From NCBI GenBank assembly GCA_963771845.1, contig CAVYVC010000033.1:1-64000 (forward strand): a stretch of 64,000 nt of DNA, written 5' to 3'. Of this stretch, positions 56,050-64,000 are shown piece after piece. How positions within the stretch are numbered: position 1 is the first letter of the stretch; the number at the start of each line of letters is the position of its first letter. This DNA is from VAZQ01 sp963771845. Lineage in GTDB: Bacteria; Pseudomonadota; Alphaproteobacteria; Rhizobiales; Xanthobacteraceae. The notes beneath the pieces were generated by a model. That model did not search any database and was not told where the DNA came from. It saw only the letters and a list, made by a program, of their open reading frames with translations. Made by a program: the position numbers and the translations under genes.

Positions 56050-57040
56050 AGTGCCATCCTTTCCTGATTACACACCTAAATCCGACATGACTCGTTGACG
56101 TATCGACGGCCTGCGCATGCCGCGATGCCGGGCGGTAACGGCGGCAATAGTTCGGCGCGCACAAATGCGAGCCGCCCTTGATGACCTTGCGCGGAATTTT
56201 GATGTTCGGCTGGCCGGGATCGTAGCTTTCATCCTCGCGCCCACCGCGCGGGTTCTCCGGTATGCAGCAGGCCTTGGGCGCGTCGGCCTCGTGCTTTGGC
56301 GAATACCAGTCGGTCGTCCACTCCCACACGTTGCCAATCATGTCGTAGATGCCGTAGCCGTTAGGTGGGAACGCCGTCACCGGCGAGGTGCGCTCGTAGC
56401 GATCGAGCGCAAGATTTTCGTGTGGAAAATTGCCCTGCCACGTATTCGCCATCTGCCGGCCGCCGGGCGTGAACTCATCGCCCCAGGCAAACTCGGCGCC
56501 GTCAAGACCGCCGCGCGCGGCGAACTCCCATTCCGCTTCCGTCGGCAGCTCCTTGCCGATCCACCTGGCGTAGGCTGCAGCATCGCGGTATGCGATGTGA
56601 ACCACAGGATAATCATCAAGTCCGCTGATCGAGCTGCGCGGCCCATAGGGCCTGCGCCAGTTCGCGCCGAACTTGAATGCCCACCACTGCGACCAATCGC
56701 GCAGATCGACCGAATGCTTGGGCGGCGTGAAGACGAGCGAGCCGGCCTTGATCATGTGCGGCAGTGCGGCAGGATAGTCTCTTGGGTCGGGCTTAATCTC
56801 GGCGAACGTGACGTAACGGGTGGCATTGACGAACTTGCGAAAGTCGCGGTTGGTGACCGGTGTGCGATCGATCCAAAAACCATCGACCGTGACCCGATGA
56901 ACCGGCGCCTCCTCCGGGTAGTGCTTGTCCGAACCCATGCGGAACGTCGCGCCGGGCACCCAGACCATATCCGGACCACGCAATCGAACACACAACAGAT
57001 CGTCAGGTCTCACCGAGGACGCAACGTCAGGCTTACCCAT
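56042..57040 (-). CDS. Formylglycine-generating enzyme
   Basis: This protein of about 332 residues oxidises the sulfatase active-site Cys to formylglycine. It shows the FGE-sulfatase fold: MVWVPGATFRMGSDKHYPEE, VDGFWIDRTPVTNRDFRKFV, LPTEAEWEFAARGGLDGAEF, YDMIGNVWEWTTDWYSPKHE and the catalytic copper-binding cysteine pair in SHLCAPNYCRRYRPASRH (Cys294 and Cys299), ending HVGFRCV. The cysteine pair separates true FGE from EgtB-like relatives. The ATG at 57040 has GAGGCGG upstream; a GTG at 57070 is an alternative. It heads the sulfatase genes and probably serves all three. Confidence 0.93.
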   Translation of the reverse strand: MGKPDVASSVRPDDLLCVRLRGPDMVWVPGATFRMGSDKHYPEEAPVHRVTVDGFWIDRTPVTNRDFRKFVNATRYVTFAEIKPDPRDYPAALPHMIKAGSLVFTPPKHSVDLRDWSQWWAFKFGANWRRPYGPRSSISGLDDYPVVHIAYRDAAAYARWIGKELPTEAEWEFAARGGLDGAEFAWGDEFTPGGRQMANTWQGNFPHENLALDRYERTSPVTAFPPNGYGIYDMIGNVWEWTTDWYSPKHEADAPKACCIPENPRGGREDESYDPGQPNIKIPRKVIKGGSHLCAPNYCRRYRPASRHAQAVDTSTSHVGFRCVIRKGWHCE

Positions 57041-57106
57041 TACCGCCTCACTGGACGATTTTGGTCTCACGAGCTCTGTTCCTCAACATGAGCGTGCCCT
57101 CAGCCT

Positions 57107-57499
57107 TCACCGCGCGCCAATCGCGTCATTGACCGCATCAATCAGCGTGGCCTTCCGGAGCGGTTTTAGAAGATAGGCAGAGGCCCCAGCAGCGATGCAT
57201 CGCTCTCTGCTACCGGGTTCATCGTGAGCCGTCATGACGATCGTCGGGAATCCGAGTCCGGAGTTGGCCAGATATTGTTGGAGTTCCAATCCCGTCATAT
57301 CGGGCATTTGCAAATCAATGAGCGCGCACGCTGGGACGCCTTGCGGCAACGTGTCGATGAACTCACGTGCGCCTGCGAACGTCTGTACCTCGTACGATGC
57401 CGTCTGGAGGAGCCGCATCAGCGCTTTCCTGACCGCAGCATCGTCATCCACGACCGCAATGTGACGGGTCGAATTGAATATTCGATCTCTCATCATCAC
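57107..57499 (-). CDS. Single-domain response regulator
   Basis: This 130-residue receiver has no output domain. The acidic pocket is in IAVVDDDAAVRK, the phosphorylated Asp62 in CALIDLQMPDMTGLEL, the switch Thr90 in IVMTAHD and Lys112 in YLLKPLRKATL. It resembles the receiver of FixJ/NodW-type proteins and could act as a phosphate shuttle or sink for the nearby kinase. It lies between FGE (67 bases downstream) and the FixJ-like regulator. A fragment of a paralogous receiver is at 60674. Confidence 0.88.
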   Translation of the reverse strand: MMMRDRIFNSTRHIAVVDDDAAVRKALMRLLQTASYEVQTFAGAREFIDTLPQGVPACALIDLQMPDMTGLELQQYLANSGLGFPTIVMTAHDEPGSRERCIAAGASAYLLKPLRKATLIDAVNDAIGAR

Positions 57500-57881
57500 A
57501 TTTCCGCCACCAAAGTTTCAGTGCCCCCAGTCACGAGTCTTGGCGCGTTCAAGTTGACGAGCCCTGTGCGATGTTGCTCTTGAAGTCTCGCCCGCGAGAG
57601 TTTGGCGCCGGATAGCTTGTATCGTCGAGATGGACATAGGGCCTATATCGTCTGATTTCGCTTCGGACAGCCCCGACAGGAATTCAAAAAAAATGCGGCC
57701 AGCTCGGGGAAGCCAGCCGCTCGCGAGCCCGGTCTCGGGGGGATGGGGGGAGTGACCGGGGTTCACGAAGTCGTTTGGGCACCAAAATGGCGGCGATTGG
57801 TTTCTCGACTTCCTTTCCCCCGCTGTTGTCCGCCTATGCTTAAGGTCGATCAGCCTGACCGTCGAGATGGACCTTGGTCCA
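57500..57881. other. Regulatory spacer between the two response regulator genes
   Basis: This stretch of about 380 bases has no supported gene. It contains GTCGAGATGGAC at 57624-57635 followed by ATAGGGCCTATAT, and the full palindrome at 57861-57882. It is the likely promoter region for the single-domain regulator, FGE and sulfatase genes downstream on the minus strand. Confidence 0.5.
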
Positions 57882-57882
57882 T
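57861..57882. promoter_or_regulatory. Palindromic candidate operator, site 1
   Basis: GTCGAGATGGACCTTGGTCC (57861-57880) contains the perfect dyad ATGGACC-TT-GGTCCAT (57867-57882), which touches the stop codon of the FixJ-like regulator. The same 20 bases recur inverted at 60867-60886. NarL/FixJ-type regulators bind such dyads, so this is a candidate target of the adjacent regulator. Confidence 0.5.
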
Positions 57883-58511
57883 CACGGTGGCGCGACAGGC
57901 TGAATGCCCGCCCGTTCGGCGACCCGGACGAGATCCGCCACCGACCGCACACCGAGTTTGTGCATCATCCGGCCGCGGTGCAGCTTGATCGTCTTTTCAG
58001 ACGTTCCAAGGTCCCCTGCAATCTGCTTGTTGAGGCGGCCGGCTATGACGTGGGTCAGCACTTCCTTCTCGCGCGGCGTCAGTCTGGAAAGACGATCATT
58101 GATCGCAGCCAACTCACTGCGCGAGGCGGTTGCCTGCGCCTCCTTCTCCGCGGCCAGCGCAACTGCCGCCAACAGCTGCTGAGATTTTACCGGCTTGGTC
58201 AAAAAGTCGATGGCGCCGGCCTTCATGGCCTGCACCGACGTAGGGATATCGCCGACACCGGTAATGAAGATCACCGGCCGCTCGGATTCGCCCGCCCGCA
58301 GGGCCTCTTGCAGCTCGATGCCATCGAGATCGGGCATCGATACGTCAAAGATTGCGCACCCAGGGACGGAGCGGTCGTGCCGGGCAAGAAATTCCGTCGC
58401 CGACGAAAATGCCTGAACTTCAAATCCCTTCGTGGACAGCATTCTGGACAAGGACTTGAGCACTCCTTCATCATCGTCAACGAGGAATATGACAAAGCGC
58501 GAGTCGGTCAT
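57882..58511 (-). CDS. FixJ/NarL-type response regulator
   Basis: This 209-residue transcription factor has a receiver (IFLVDDDEGVLKSLSRML, phospho-acceptor Asp56 in CAIFDVSMPDLDG, Thr84, Lys107 in FLTKPVKSQ) and a C-terminal LuxR-type HTH (RLTPREKEVLTHVIAGRLNK, QIAGDLGTSEKTIKLHRGRM, residues 143-190). Phosphorylation by the kinase at 58508, whose gene overlaps it by four bases, should allow dimeric DNA binding. Likely targets are the sulfatase/FGE genes and its own locus (inference from position and the palindromes nearby). Confidence 0.93.
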   Translation of the reverse strand: MTDSRFVIFLVDDDEGVLKSLSRMLSTKGFEVQAFSSATEFLARHDRSVPGCAIFDVSMPDLDGIELQEALRAGESERPVIFITGVGDIPTSVQAMKAGAIDFLTKPVKSQQLLAAVALAAEKEAQATASRSELAAINDRLSRLTPREKEVLTHVIAGRLNKQIAGDLGTSEKTIKLHRGRMMHKLGVRSVADLVRVAERAGIQPVAPP

Positions 58512-60419
58512 GATGCCTGTCTCAAGGCGGCGTGGGCCGAAAGAAAGGACAGGACAACCGTTGCCCCGCCGTAGTCGTTATTGTCGATGCTCAGCCGCCC
58601 TCCATGCGCCTTGACGATCGTCGAGCAGATGGAGAGGCCAAGACCCAGGCCGTGCTCTTTCGTGGTGAAGAAAGGTTCAAAAAGCCGCCGCTGATTGTCT
58701 GCTGCGATGCCATGTCCGAAGTCGGCAATGTCGGCCTCGACGTATTTTCCATTGGCGCGCGTCGAGATTTTGATCATCCGTCGGGGCGGAGCTTTCGCGC
58801 CGACCGCATCGATGGCGTTGATGAGCAGATTGAGCAGTACTTGCTGCAACTGTACCGGATCGCCGGCAATCGCCGGCAAATCCGCGGCCAAGGCAGTTTC
58901 GATGGTGGTCTTTCGCTTGACCAGATCGCCGTGCAGGAGATGCGTCGTCGAATTCCACAAGCTGATTAAAATCGACTATTTCCGACTTGCTGTCGTCTTT
59001 CCGCAGAAGCTTGCGAATGCGGTCGATCACTTCGGAAGCCCGCGTATCCTCTGCGATGATATCAGCGACGATTTCGCGAATCTTCCCGAGATCGAGGCGC
59101 TCTTGACCGAGGAGGTCGTGTAGCGTTTCCGCGTTGCTCAGAATCGCCGTGAGTGGCTGATTGACTTCGTGCGCAATCGATGCCGACATCTGCCCGGCGA
59201 CGGCGCGGCGATTCATGCGCACCAGTTCGGTCGCTCGTTGGCGGGTCTCTATTTCCGCTCGGTGCCGACGGCGACGTTCATAGAGCAGCCAGGTGATCAG
59301 CAACGTTTGCCCCAGCAGCGCGACGGCGGTCAGAATGATCTGCCAGCGGTACTGCTCCCATGCCGTTGGCGACCGGAATCGAATTTCGCTTCCGGCTGGT
59401 AATCTGCTCTCGCTGATGCCCCACCGTTGCAACTCACGCCAATCGAACAGCGGTCTGATAATATCCGAATTTACGATGGGAATGCTTGATGCATCAGTCC
59501 CATTAAGGACGCGCCAGGCAAGTCGCGCTGCATCTTGACCGATCCGATTTAAACTCGTTACAGGGCCACCGACGCTGCCGATTTCGACGAATGTCTCGGT
59601 GTCGATGACGATCGGTCGGTTGGCAACCTCGGAGATGAGCCGAAGGGCAATATTCGGATCGAAGCTGACGCCTGCCCCGTCCGTGAACAGCCCGATGTAC
59701 AGTATTGCCGCGGTATCGGGCAGCGCGGCGACGCGTTGCTTGACGTCGGCCATCGGCAGGCCAGTCACATCGACAACCGTCAAGTGCTTTGCTATTTCCG
59801 GAACTTCCTCTGCAAAGAACTGCCAGTAACCCTTCGTGCCAAGGCGATCGCCGACAAGGACGACTTGCTCGAGTTCCGGCACCAGTTTGCGGGCAATATC
59901 GACCATGTCTTGCAAACGATGCCGGATGGTGAATCCAGTCACGTTTGGTGGAAGGTCTAATTTAGCGGCAAACTTGTCGCCGACTCCCGTGAAGACGACA
60001 GGAACGCCCGGCCAAATCTCGTCCCTCCATTGCACGGCGTACGAAAGGGCCAGCGGATTGTATGCGATGATTGCGCCGATTGGCTTATCCCGATACTTCT
60101 CTTGCAGGAAGTTGCGCAACAGCTCGATATACCGTGGGCCTTCGAAATCGCGCACGGCCAAGTTTTCCACGTAGGAGTAGACGCTGTTTGCGGATTCCGT
60201 CCCGATCGCGGCATTGAACGCCGCATTGACTTCGCGAAAATAGGAAGTGTTCGGGGTAGTTGCCTCGAGAACGACCACCGTGCGCGGTCGTTGTTGCGCG
60301 GCGGCCGGCATCGTCTCCACCCCTCCCACCAGCGGAAAAGTGGCGCATAGAACAAGTCGCACTATTCGGTAGAGGTTGCGGCGAAGTATTGCGCTTGAGG
60401 GCAACCTTTCCCCTATCAT
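58508..60419 (-). pseudogene. Sensor histidine kinase with periplasmic binding-protein-like sensor, single-base frameshift
   Basis: Domains: signal/TM near residues 15-35; periplasmic ABC_sub_bind-like sensor about 46-345 (RTVVVLEATTPNTSYFREVN, GAIIAYNPLALSYAVQWRDE, VVLVGDRLGTKGYWQFFAEE); TM 358-380; HisKA with His417 in SIAHEVNQPLTAILSNAETL; HATPase with LLNLLINAIDAVG, DFGHGIAA and GLGLGLSICST. The kinase half belongs to the FixL/NodV-like group. The frame shifts at AA 58951-58952: removing one base gives FNQLVESTTHLLHGDLVKRK and a full protein of about 637 residues. The start is ATG 60419 (MIGERLPSSA). The sensor probably reads a small periplasmic ligand. Confidence 0.87.
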
Positions 60420-60673
60420 CGCTTTATCGGCTGAACTCTGTTGAGCGGCAACGTCGTCCACCTGCGCGCCTACGTCATGCTCGAAACGGCCATCGGAAAA
60501 TTCAATGCTATCTCTACGAGAGATGGCCAGGCAAGATGCGTCGGCAGCCACGAGACTATACCGGACGTTGCCGCCGGGCTGGACAAATCTACCCTGCCAA
60601 CTCTGTAGCGCCGCAGGGAGGGTCGTCGAGAAGAGATACAAGAGCCGCCGAAATCGCCCCGCCGCTTTTCAGT

Positions 60674-60733
60674 TTCACCCCCTGCCATCAACCGCGTCAT
60701 TATTCGCGTTGATCAGCGCAGCCTTCCGGAGCG
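60674..60733 (-). pseudogene. Response regulator C-terminal remnant
   Basis: The minus strand encodes PLRKAALINANNDAVDGRG and a stop, closely matching the last helix of the single-domain regulator at 57107 (PLRKATLIDAVNDAIGAR). Nothing upstream extends the receiver. It suggests an ancestral duplicate that has been lost. The rest of the 60420-61011 spacer has no supported gene. Confidence 0.55.
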
Positions 60734-60864
60734 GTGCCGTCTCACGACGTGGCAGCATAAACCGGCGAAGTATCAGAACACCGCCAGCCTTCGTAAGCGC
60801 GCAGGGACATCGCCATGCTTTTCACATCGACGAGGTGCCTTCGGCAATACCGCATCACATGAGA

Positions 60865-60886
60865 TAGGACCAAGGTCCATCTCGAC
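60865..60886. promoter_or_regulatory. Palindromic candidate operator, site 2
   Basis: TAGGACCAAGGTCCAT with CTCGAC following is the inverted copy of site 1; 20 bases (60867-60886) are identical to 57861-57880 in reverse complement. It lies about 126-147 bases upstream of the DUF937 gene and about 450 bases upstream of the kinase gene, which point away from each other. Confidence 0.5.
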
Positions 60887-61011
60887 GACCGCATCTATCA
60901 TACAAGAATATCACGCGCGCTTTGAAAAATTGGTCCGCGCGCCATCGCACCTGATAACGCGTGTTCTTCGACAGTCGGGTGCTGAAGAAATTAGCCGAAG
61001 GAGTAGAGCCC

Positions 61012-62122
61012 ATGGCTACCAATCTCGTCTCGCTCGTGATGCAGTTCCTGACACCTGACATGATCGGCCGCATTGCCACTGCGCTCGGTCTAAATCGCAA
61101 TAACGTCCAGCCCGCCATCGGCGCGGCAGTGCCGGCGCTGCTGGCTGGGTTCAGCGGCATTGCCGCGCAACCCGGTGGGGCGCAAAAACTTGCCGACGCT
61201 GCAAAACAGGAGACCAGCACGCTCGGCAAATTTGCCAACATGCTTGGTGCGGGAGGCCAGACCTCGCTCGTCGAGCGGGGATCGCAGATGCTCGCGTCGC
61301 TGCTCGGCGGTCCTGAGCAGACTGCGCTCGCCGGTGCCGTTGGCAAGTTTGCCGGACTGGGCCAGGGCGCGAGCAGTTCGCTGCTTGGAATGTTGGGCCC
61401 GGTTGTCATGGGCACCATCGGCCGGCAGCAGCAGGGGGCCGGCGCCATCGATGCCGGCGGCATCGCTGGTCTCCTCGCCAATCAGAAGGACAACATTGCC
61501 GCAGCGCTGCCCTCGGGCTTCGGCAATTTGCTCGGCGGCACTGGTGCTGCTCGACGCGCTCGGCGGTGCGGCGCGGACAGCGACCGCCGCGGGAAGCGAG
61601 GCGGCACGGGCTGCCACATCCACGGTCCGAGCAGTCAGCGATACAGGTCGGCGCGCCGCCAGCACGGCAAGCTCCGCCCCGCTCAACTGGCTTTATTGGG
61701 TCATCCCCGCTCTGGCGATTGCCGGTCTGCTCTACTATCTGTTCGCCAGACCGACCGAACAGGCGGTACAGCAGGGTGTGACTGCCGCGCAGAGCCTGAT
61801 GGTGGGTGGAGTCGATATCGGCAAGCAGGTCACCGACAGCATCGCCAGCCTGCGCACGACGCTCGCCGGCATTACCGACGCCACGTCCGCCCAGGCGGCG
61901 CTGCCAAAACTGCGAGAGGTCACGGCCCAAGTCGACAGGGTCAGCGGATTGATCGGGCAGTTGTCGGTGGAGCAGCGCAAGGTCGTCGCCGGATTGGTCA
62001 ACCCGTTCTTGCCGACGATCAACCAGCTGTTCGACAAGGTGCTCGCGATCCCGGGGGTCGCCGAGATCTTGAGGCCCACTATTGAATCCCTGAAGGCGAA
62101 GCTAGCGGTCCTGACCGCCTGA
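61012..62122 (+). pseudogene. DUF937-type protein, single-base frameshift
   Basis: The N-terminal DUF937 (YidB-like) region is MATNLVSLVMQFLTPDMIGR, NNVQPAIGAAVPALLAGFSG and GGIAGLLANQKDNIAAALPS. After the break come an Ala/Thr-rich linker (ARTATAAGSEAARAATSTVR), a TM helix (LYWVIPALAIAGLLYYLF) and a helical tail (SIASLRTTLAGITDATSAQA, LPTINQLFDKVLAIPGVAEI). The frame shifts near 61545; removing one base reads LLGGTGLLDALGG. Together this makes about 370 residues. GAAGGAG precedes ATG 61012. The function is unknown; the genes that follow suggest an envelope or stress role. Confidence 0.75.
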
Positions 62123-62218
62123 CATCGGTTACGCAATCATTCGACCGCCGGCACATTGCCGGCGGTCGAACCAGTCCCAACTATGGCAGACAAAAGCGCA
62201 GGTCGAGGAGTAGCGACG

Positions 62219-62719
62219 ATGACGGACAAATCGAATTTTACACCCGATGAATGGAAGACGCTTCTGGAGAGCGTGATGATGGCGGGTATTGCCGTCACAG
62301 CAGCCGATCCAAGCGGGCTGTGGGGACTGATGAAGGAGAGCTTTGCAAGCAGCAGCGAACTCATGAAGGCGAAATTGGACCCCGGAGCAAATCCGCTCAT
62401 CAAGGCCGTTGTCGACGATTTTGGCACCGCGCAAGGGCGAAGCACCGCGCGCGACGGGCTGACGGAAAAGCTCAAAGGCATCAAGCCAGCCGAGATATCG
62501 GCCAAATGCATCGAGACGCTGCGTCAGGCCGGCGCGGCGGTCGACGCCAAGGCGCCAGGCGATGCAGGTGCCTTCAAGGGTTGGCTGCGCCAGATCAGCC
62601 AACACGTTGCTGAGGCAGCGTCCGAGGGCGGGTTTCTCGGAATCGGCGGCGTGCAGGTAAGCGATGCCGAGAAGGCGACAATCAAAGAGATATCGAACGC
62701 ACTCAAGCTGGCGGCGTGA
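62219..62719 (+). CDS. Hypothetical protein of the stress cluster
   Basis: This 166-residue soluble helical protein begins MTDKSNFTPDEWKTLLESVM, with MAGIAVTAADPSGLWGLMKE, LIKAVVDDFGTAQGRSTARD and a C-terminal WLRQISQHVAEAASEGGFLG with GIGGVQVSDAEKATIKEISN. GAGGAG precedes ATG 62219. The pattern (F/SPEEW..L..A....A.V..ADPSGL) is seen in proteins often found beside DUF937 genes, but no function is known to me. Confidence 0.75.
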   Translation: MTDKSNFTPDEWKTLLESVMMAGIAVTAADPSGLWGLMKESFASSSELMKAKLDPGANPLIKAVVDDFGTAQGRSTARDGLTEKLKGIKPAEISAKCIETLRQAGAAVDAKAPGDAGAFKGWLRQISQHVAEAASEGGFLGIGGVQVSDAEKATIKEISNALKLAA

Positions 62720-62802
62720 TCGGCCTGTGGCGGCACATCGTTTGTGATGATTCACGGGGCTTCGCCGGAGGGCGCCGGTCTCAGTGAGGGAGGGAGAAGC
62801 TG

Positions 62803-63052
62803 ATGATAGAATCTACTTATAGTCTGGCTGATCATCGGCGCTATCGCCGGCTGGGCCGCGGGCCAAATCATGCGAGGCTATGGCTTCGGGCTCGTGGGCA
62901 ACATCGTGGTGGGCATTATTGGTGCGATCGTCGCCGGTTGGCTCTTGCCATTGGTCGGGCTCGCGATCGGCGGTGGCATCATCGCGGCGATCATCAACGC
63001 GATCATTGGAGCGGTGATCGCGCTGTTTGTCATCAGGCTCTTCAAGAAATAG
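62803..63052 (+). pseudogene. GlsB/YeaQ/YmgE-family small membrane protein, apparent frameshift
   Basis: This is a roughly 83-residue three-TM protein of the transglycosylase-associated family: VWLIIGAIAGWAAGQIMRGY, GFGLVGNIVVGIIGAIVAGW, then GGGIIAAIINAIIGAVIALF. The family frame is open from about 62813 to the stop at 63052, but has no start codon until an internal ATG at 62870, which would delete TM1. ATG 62803 with GGGAGG upstream is in another frame; one added base near 62815-62822 joins them (MIEST-LIVWLIIG). The role is general stress response in the inner membrane, mechanism unknown. Confidence 0.75.
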
Positions 63053-63215
63053 TGGCTGAAGGCCGAAGCACCGGCCCCGGACCAAGCGCGTTCAGAGCCC
63101 CTGCTTGACAAGAGGTCAGAGGAAAGTTCGGGGATGCAGTCGACCAAATGCCAAGAATTGCAACCAGCTCCGAAGAGTCACTGGCGATGCACGTGGACAT
63201 AGTTGGAGGGACGAC

Positions 63216-63806
63216 ATGGCAATTCTTATCACACATGCGCGCTTCACGAAGGATGGCTTAAGGGGAATGATTGCTGCGCCAGAGGATCGAGCGGAGGCCG
63301 TCAGCCGGCTCATCACCCAGGTCGGGGGCAAGGTTATCACCTGCTATTTGACGTCCGGAGAATATGACATTCTACTCATTTTCGAGGCGCCATCGTATGA
63401 GGATGCGGTTCCGGCGCTTGTTGTCGCAGCTGCAGGAAGTGGCATTGCCGACTTGAAGACGGTGATGGCGTTAACGACAAGCGAAATGAAGAGTGCCTTC
63501 GCTAAAGCCGGTGCAATCGCAGCGAGCATCCGTTCCGCTGGTACGCCTGCCGGAGGTCTTTCTTTGGGTGCGCCCGTGACCGACCGGCCCAACTCTGAAT
63601 CCCGGCGCGAAGAACCGACTGACGAAGCCCAAGACGAGGTCAAAGCAGCAACTGCAATCTTGGACGCTCAGAAGAAATCCGTTGATGATATACGAGCAGG
63701 TCGCCCGGCCCCTTACTACATTGCGCCGCCCATGGCTCCAGTTCCATCCCAAGGAGCTTCTTCTCCACTCTCGAGCGACCGCGAGGGCGGCGGGAAGAAG
63801 AAGTAA
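63216..63806 (+). CDS. GYD-domain protein
   Basis: This 196-residue protein has an N-terminal GYD ferredoxin-like domain of about 95 residues (AILITHARFTKDGLRGMIAA, GGKVITCYLTSGEYDILLIF and EAPSYEDAVPALVVAAAGSG) and a low-complexity C-terminal tail rich in Pro, Ser and Glu ending GGGKKK. GYD proteins are small proteins of unknown function. A clear GGAGGG precedes ATG 63216. The C-terminal extension is unusual, as many GYD proteins are only about 100 residues. Confidence 0.85.
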   Translation: MAILITHARFTKDGLRGMIAAPEDRAEAVSRLITQVGGKVITCYLTSGEYDILLIFEAPSYEDAVPALVVAAAGSGIADLKTVMALTTSEMKSAFAKAGAIAASIRSAGTPAGGLSLGAPVTDRPNSESRREEPTDEAQDEVKAATAILDAQKKSVDDIRAGRPAPYYIAPPMAPVPSQGASSPLSSDREGGGKKK

Positions 63807-64000
63807 TCTTTCGCCATCTCCATCAGTGTCGGCGGGCGGTGTGAAGGCTCTCGATCGGGGAACAGCAGGGAGCACGGATCATCGCGGGAAAAAGAGCGGC
63901 CATCCCGCGGCGAGCGCGCCACGTCACGAGTGTCCGTGCGTAGCTGGCAACCATGGGGCTGGGGTTGGGGGGGATGGGCGCCGCAACGCTCCTATCCCTA
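63807..64000. other. Gene-free right edge
   Basis: No supported gene, repeat or RNA is seen in the last 194 bases. Confidence 0.4.

Noticed and set aside
61012..62122. Programmed ribosomal frameshifting in the DUF937 gene
   Set aside because: There is no slippery heptamer or downstream pseudoknot evident at 61545, and seven other genes show the same type of one-base break, so an assembly indel is simpler.

Overview
The window looks like chromosomal DNA of a GC-rich alphaproteobacterium, most likely in the Bradyrhizobiaceae/Xanthobacteraceae part of the Hyphomicrobiales. This is inferred from strong G/C preference at third codon positions, five Bug/TctC-type periplasmic receptors without membrane partners, FixJ-like two-component genes, and many GTAG-headed palindromes of the 'GTAGCCCGGAT...ATCCGGG' type that litter genomes of this group. 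No rRNA, tRNA or CRISPR array was seen.

Layout. 1-2.2 kb is a scarred accessory edge: a truncated tyrosine recombinase, a small partial ORF, an Xre/RES toxin-antitoxin pair with a candidate operator, a remnant of a glutathione S-transferase start, and one copy of a dispersed repeat. 2.2-9.7 kb (minus strand) is a glycosyltransferase, a glutamine-dependent asparagine synthetase and an RND efflux pump with its membrane fusion protein. 9.7-22.4 kb is mixed metabolism: GST, asnS, Bug receptors beside a hydratase and an FAD dehydrogenase, a VOC protein, an MFS exporter, DoxX, the murein endopeptidase mepA, an amidohydrolase and a thioesterase. 22.6-24.5 kb is a second copy of the dispersed repeat, split by a complete IS3-family element with a likely 4-bp target duplication. 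24.7-31 kb has a broken histidine kinase, a DUF1330 protein, another Bug receptor, a GNAT acetyltransferase and an ABC exporter. 31-34.7 kb is a tight group: ECF sigma factor, anti-sigma factor, orphan RnfD-like membrane protein and a secreted DUF2330 protein. A REP-associated transposase with its own REP sequences follows, then a DUF1501/DUF1800 pair. 38.5-47 kb is catabolic: intradiol and extradiol dioxygenases, two tandem Bug receptors, an ACMSD-like amidohydrolase, a Rieske protein and a fumarylacetoacetate-hydrolase-family enzyme. 47-60.4 kb, all on the minus strand, is a sulfatase island: three sulfatases, their formylglycine-generating enzyme, an intact and a deleted ABC-type binding protein, and a sensor kinase with two response regulators. 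61-63.8 kb holds small stress-type genes.

How the parts may work together (inference). The FGE would activate the three exported sulfatases. The kinase has a periplasmic substrate-binding-like sensor and sits directly upstream of this island, so it may sense a sulfate ester or its product. A 20-bp sequence containing the palindrome GGACC-WW-GGTCC occurs at both edges of the regulatory genes and is a candidate binding site for the FixJ-like regulator. The best candidate for an undescribed system is the sigma/anti-sigma/RnfD-like/DUF2330 cluster: the RnfD-like protein shows no recognisable flavin-attachment motif, and its partner is a secreted protein with a CxxC pair.

Caution. Eight otherwise well-conserved genes each carry an apparent single-base frameshift, mostly in or beside short base runs. 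This suggests indel errors in the assembly more than eight true pseudogenes, so those genes are described as frameshifted but possibly intact in the cell. The histidine kinase at 24.7-26.1 kb also has a real-looking internal deletion that removes its phospho-accepting histidine, and the second ABC binding-protein copy has lost most of its middle.
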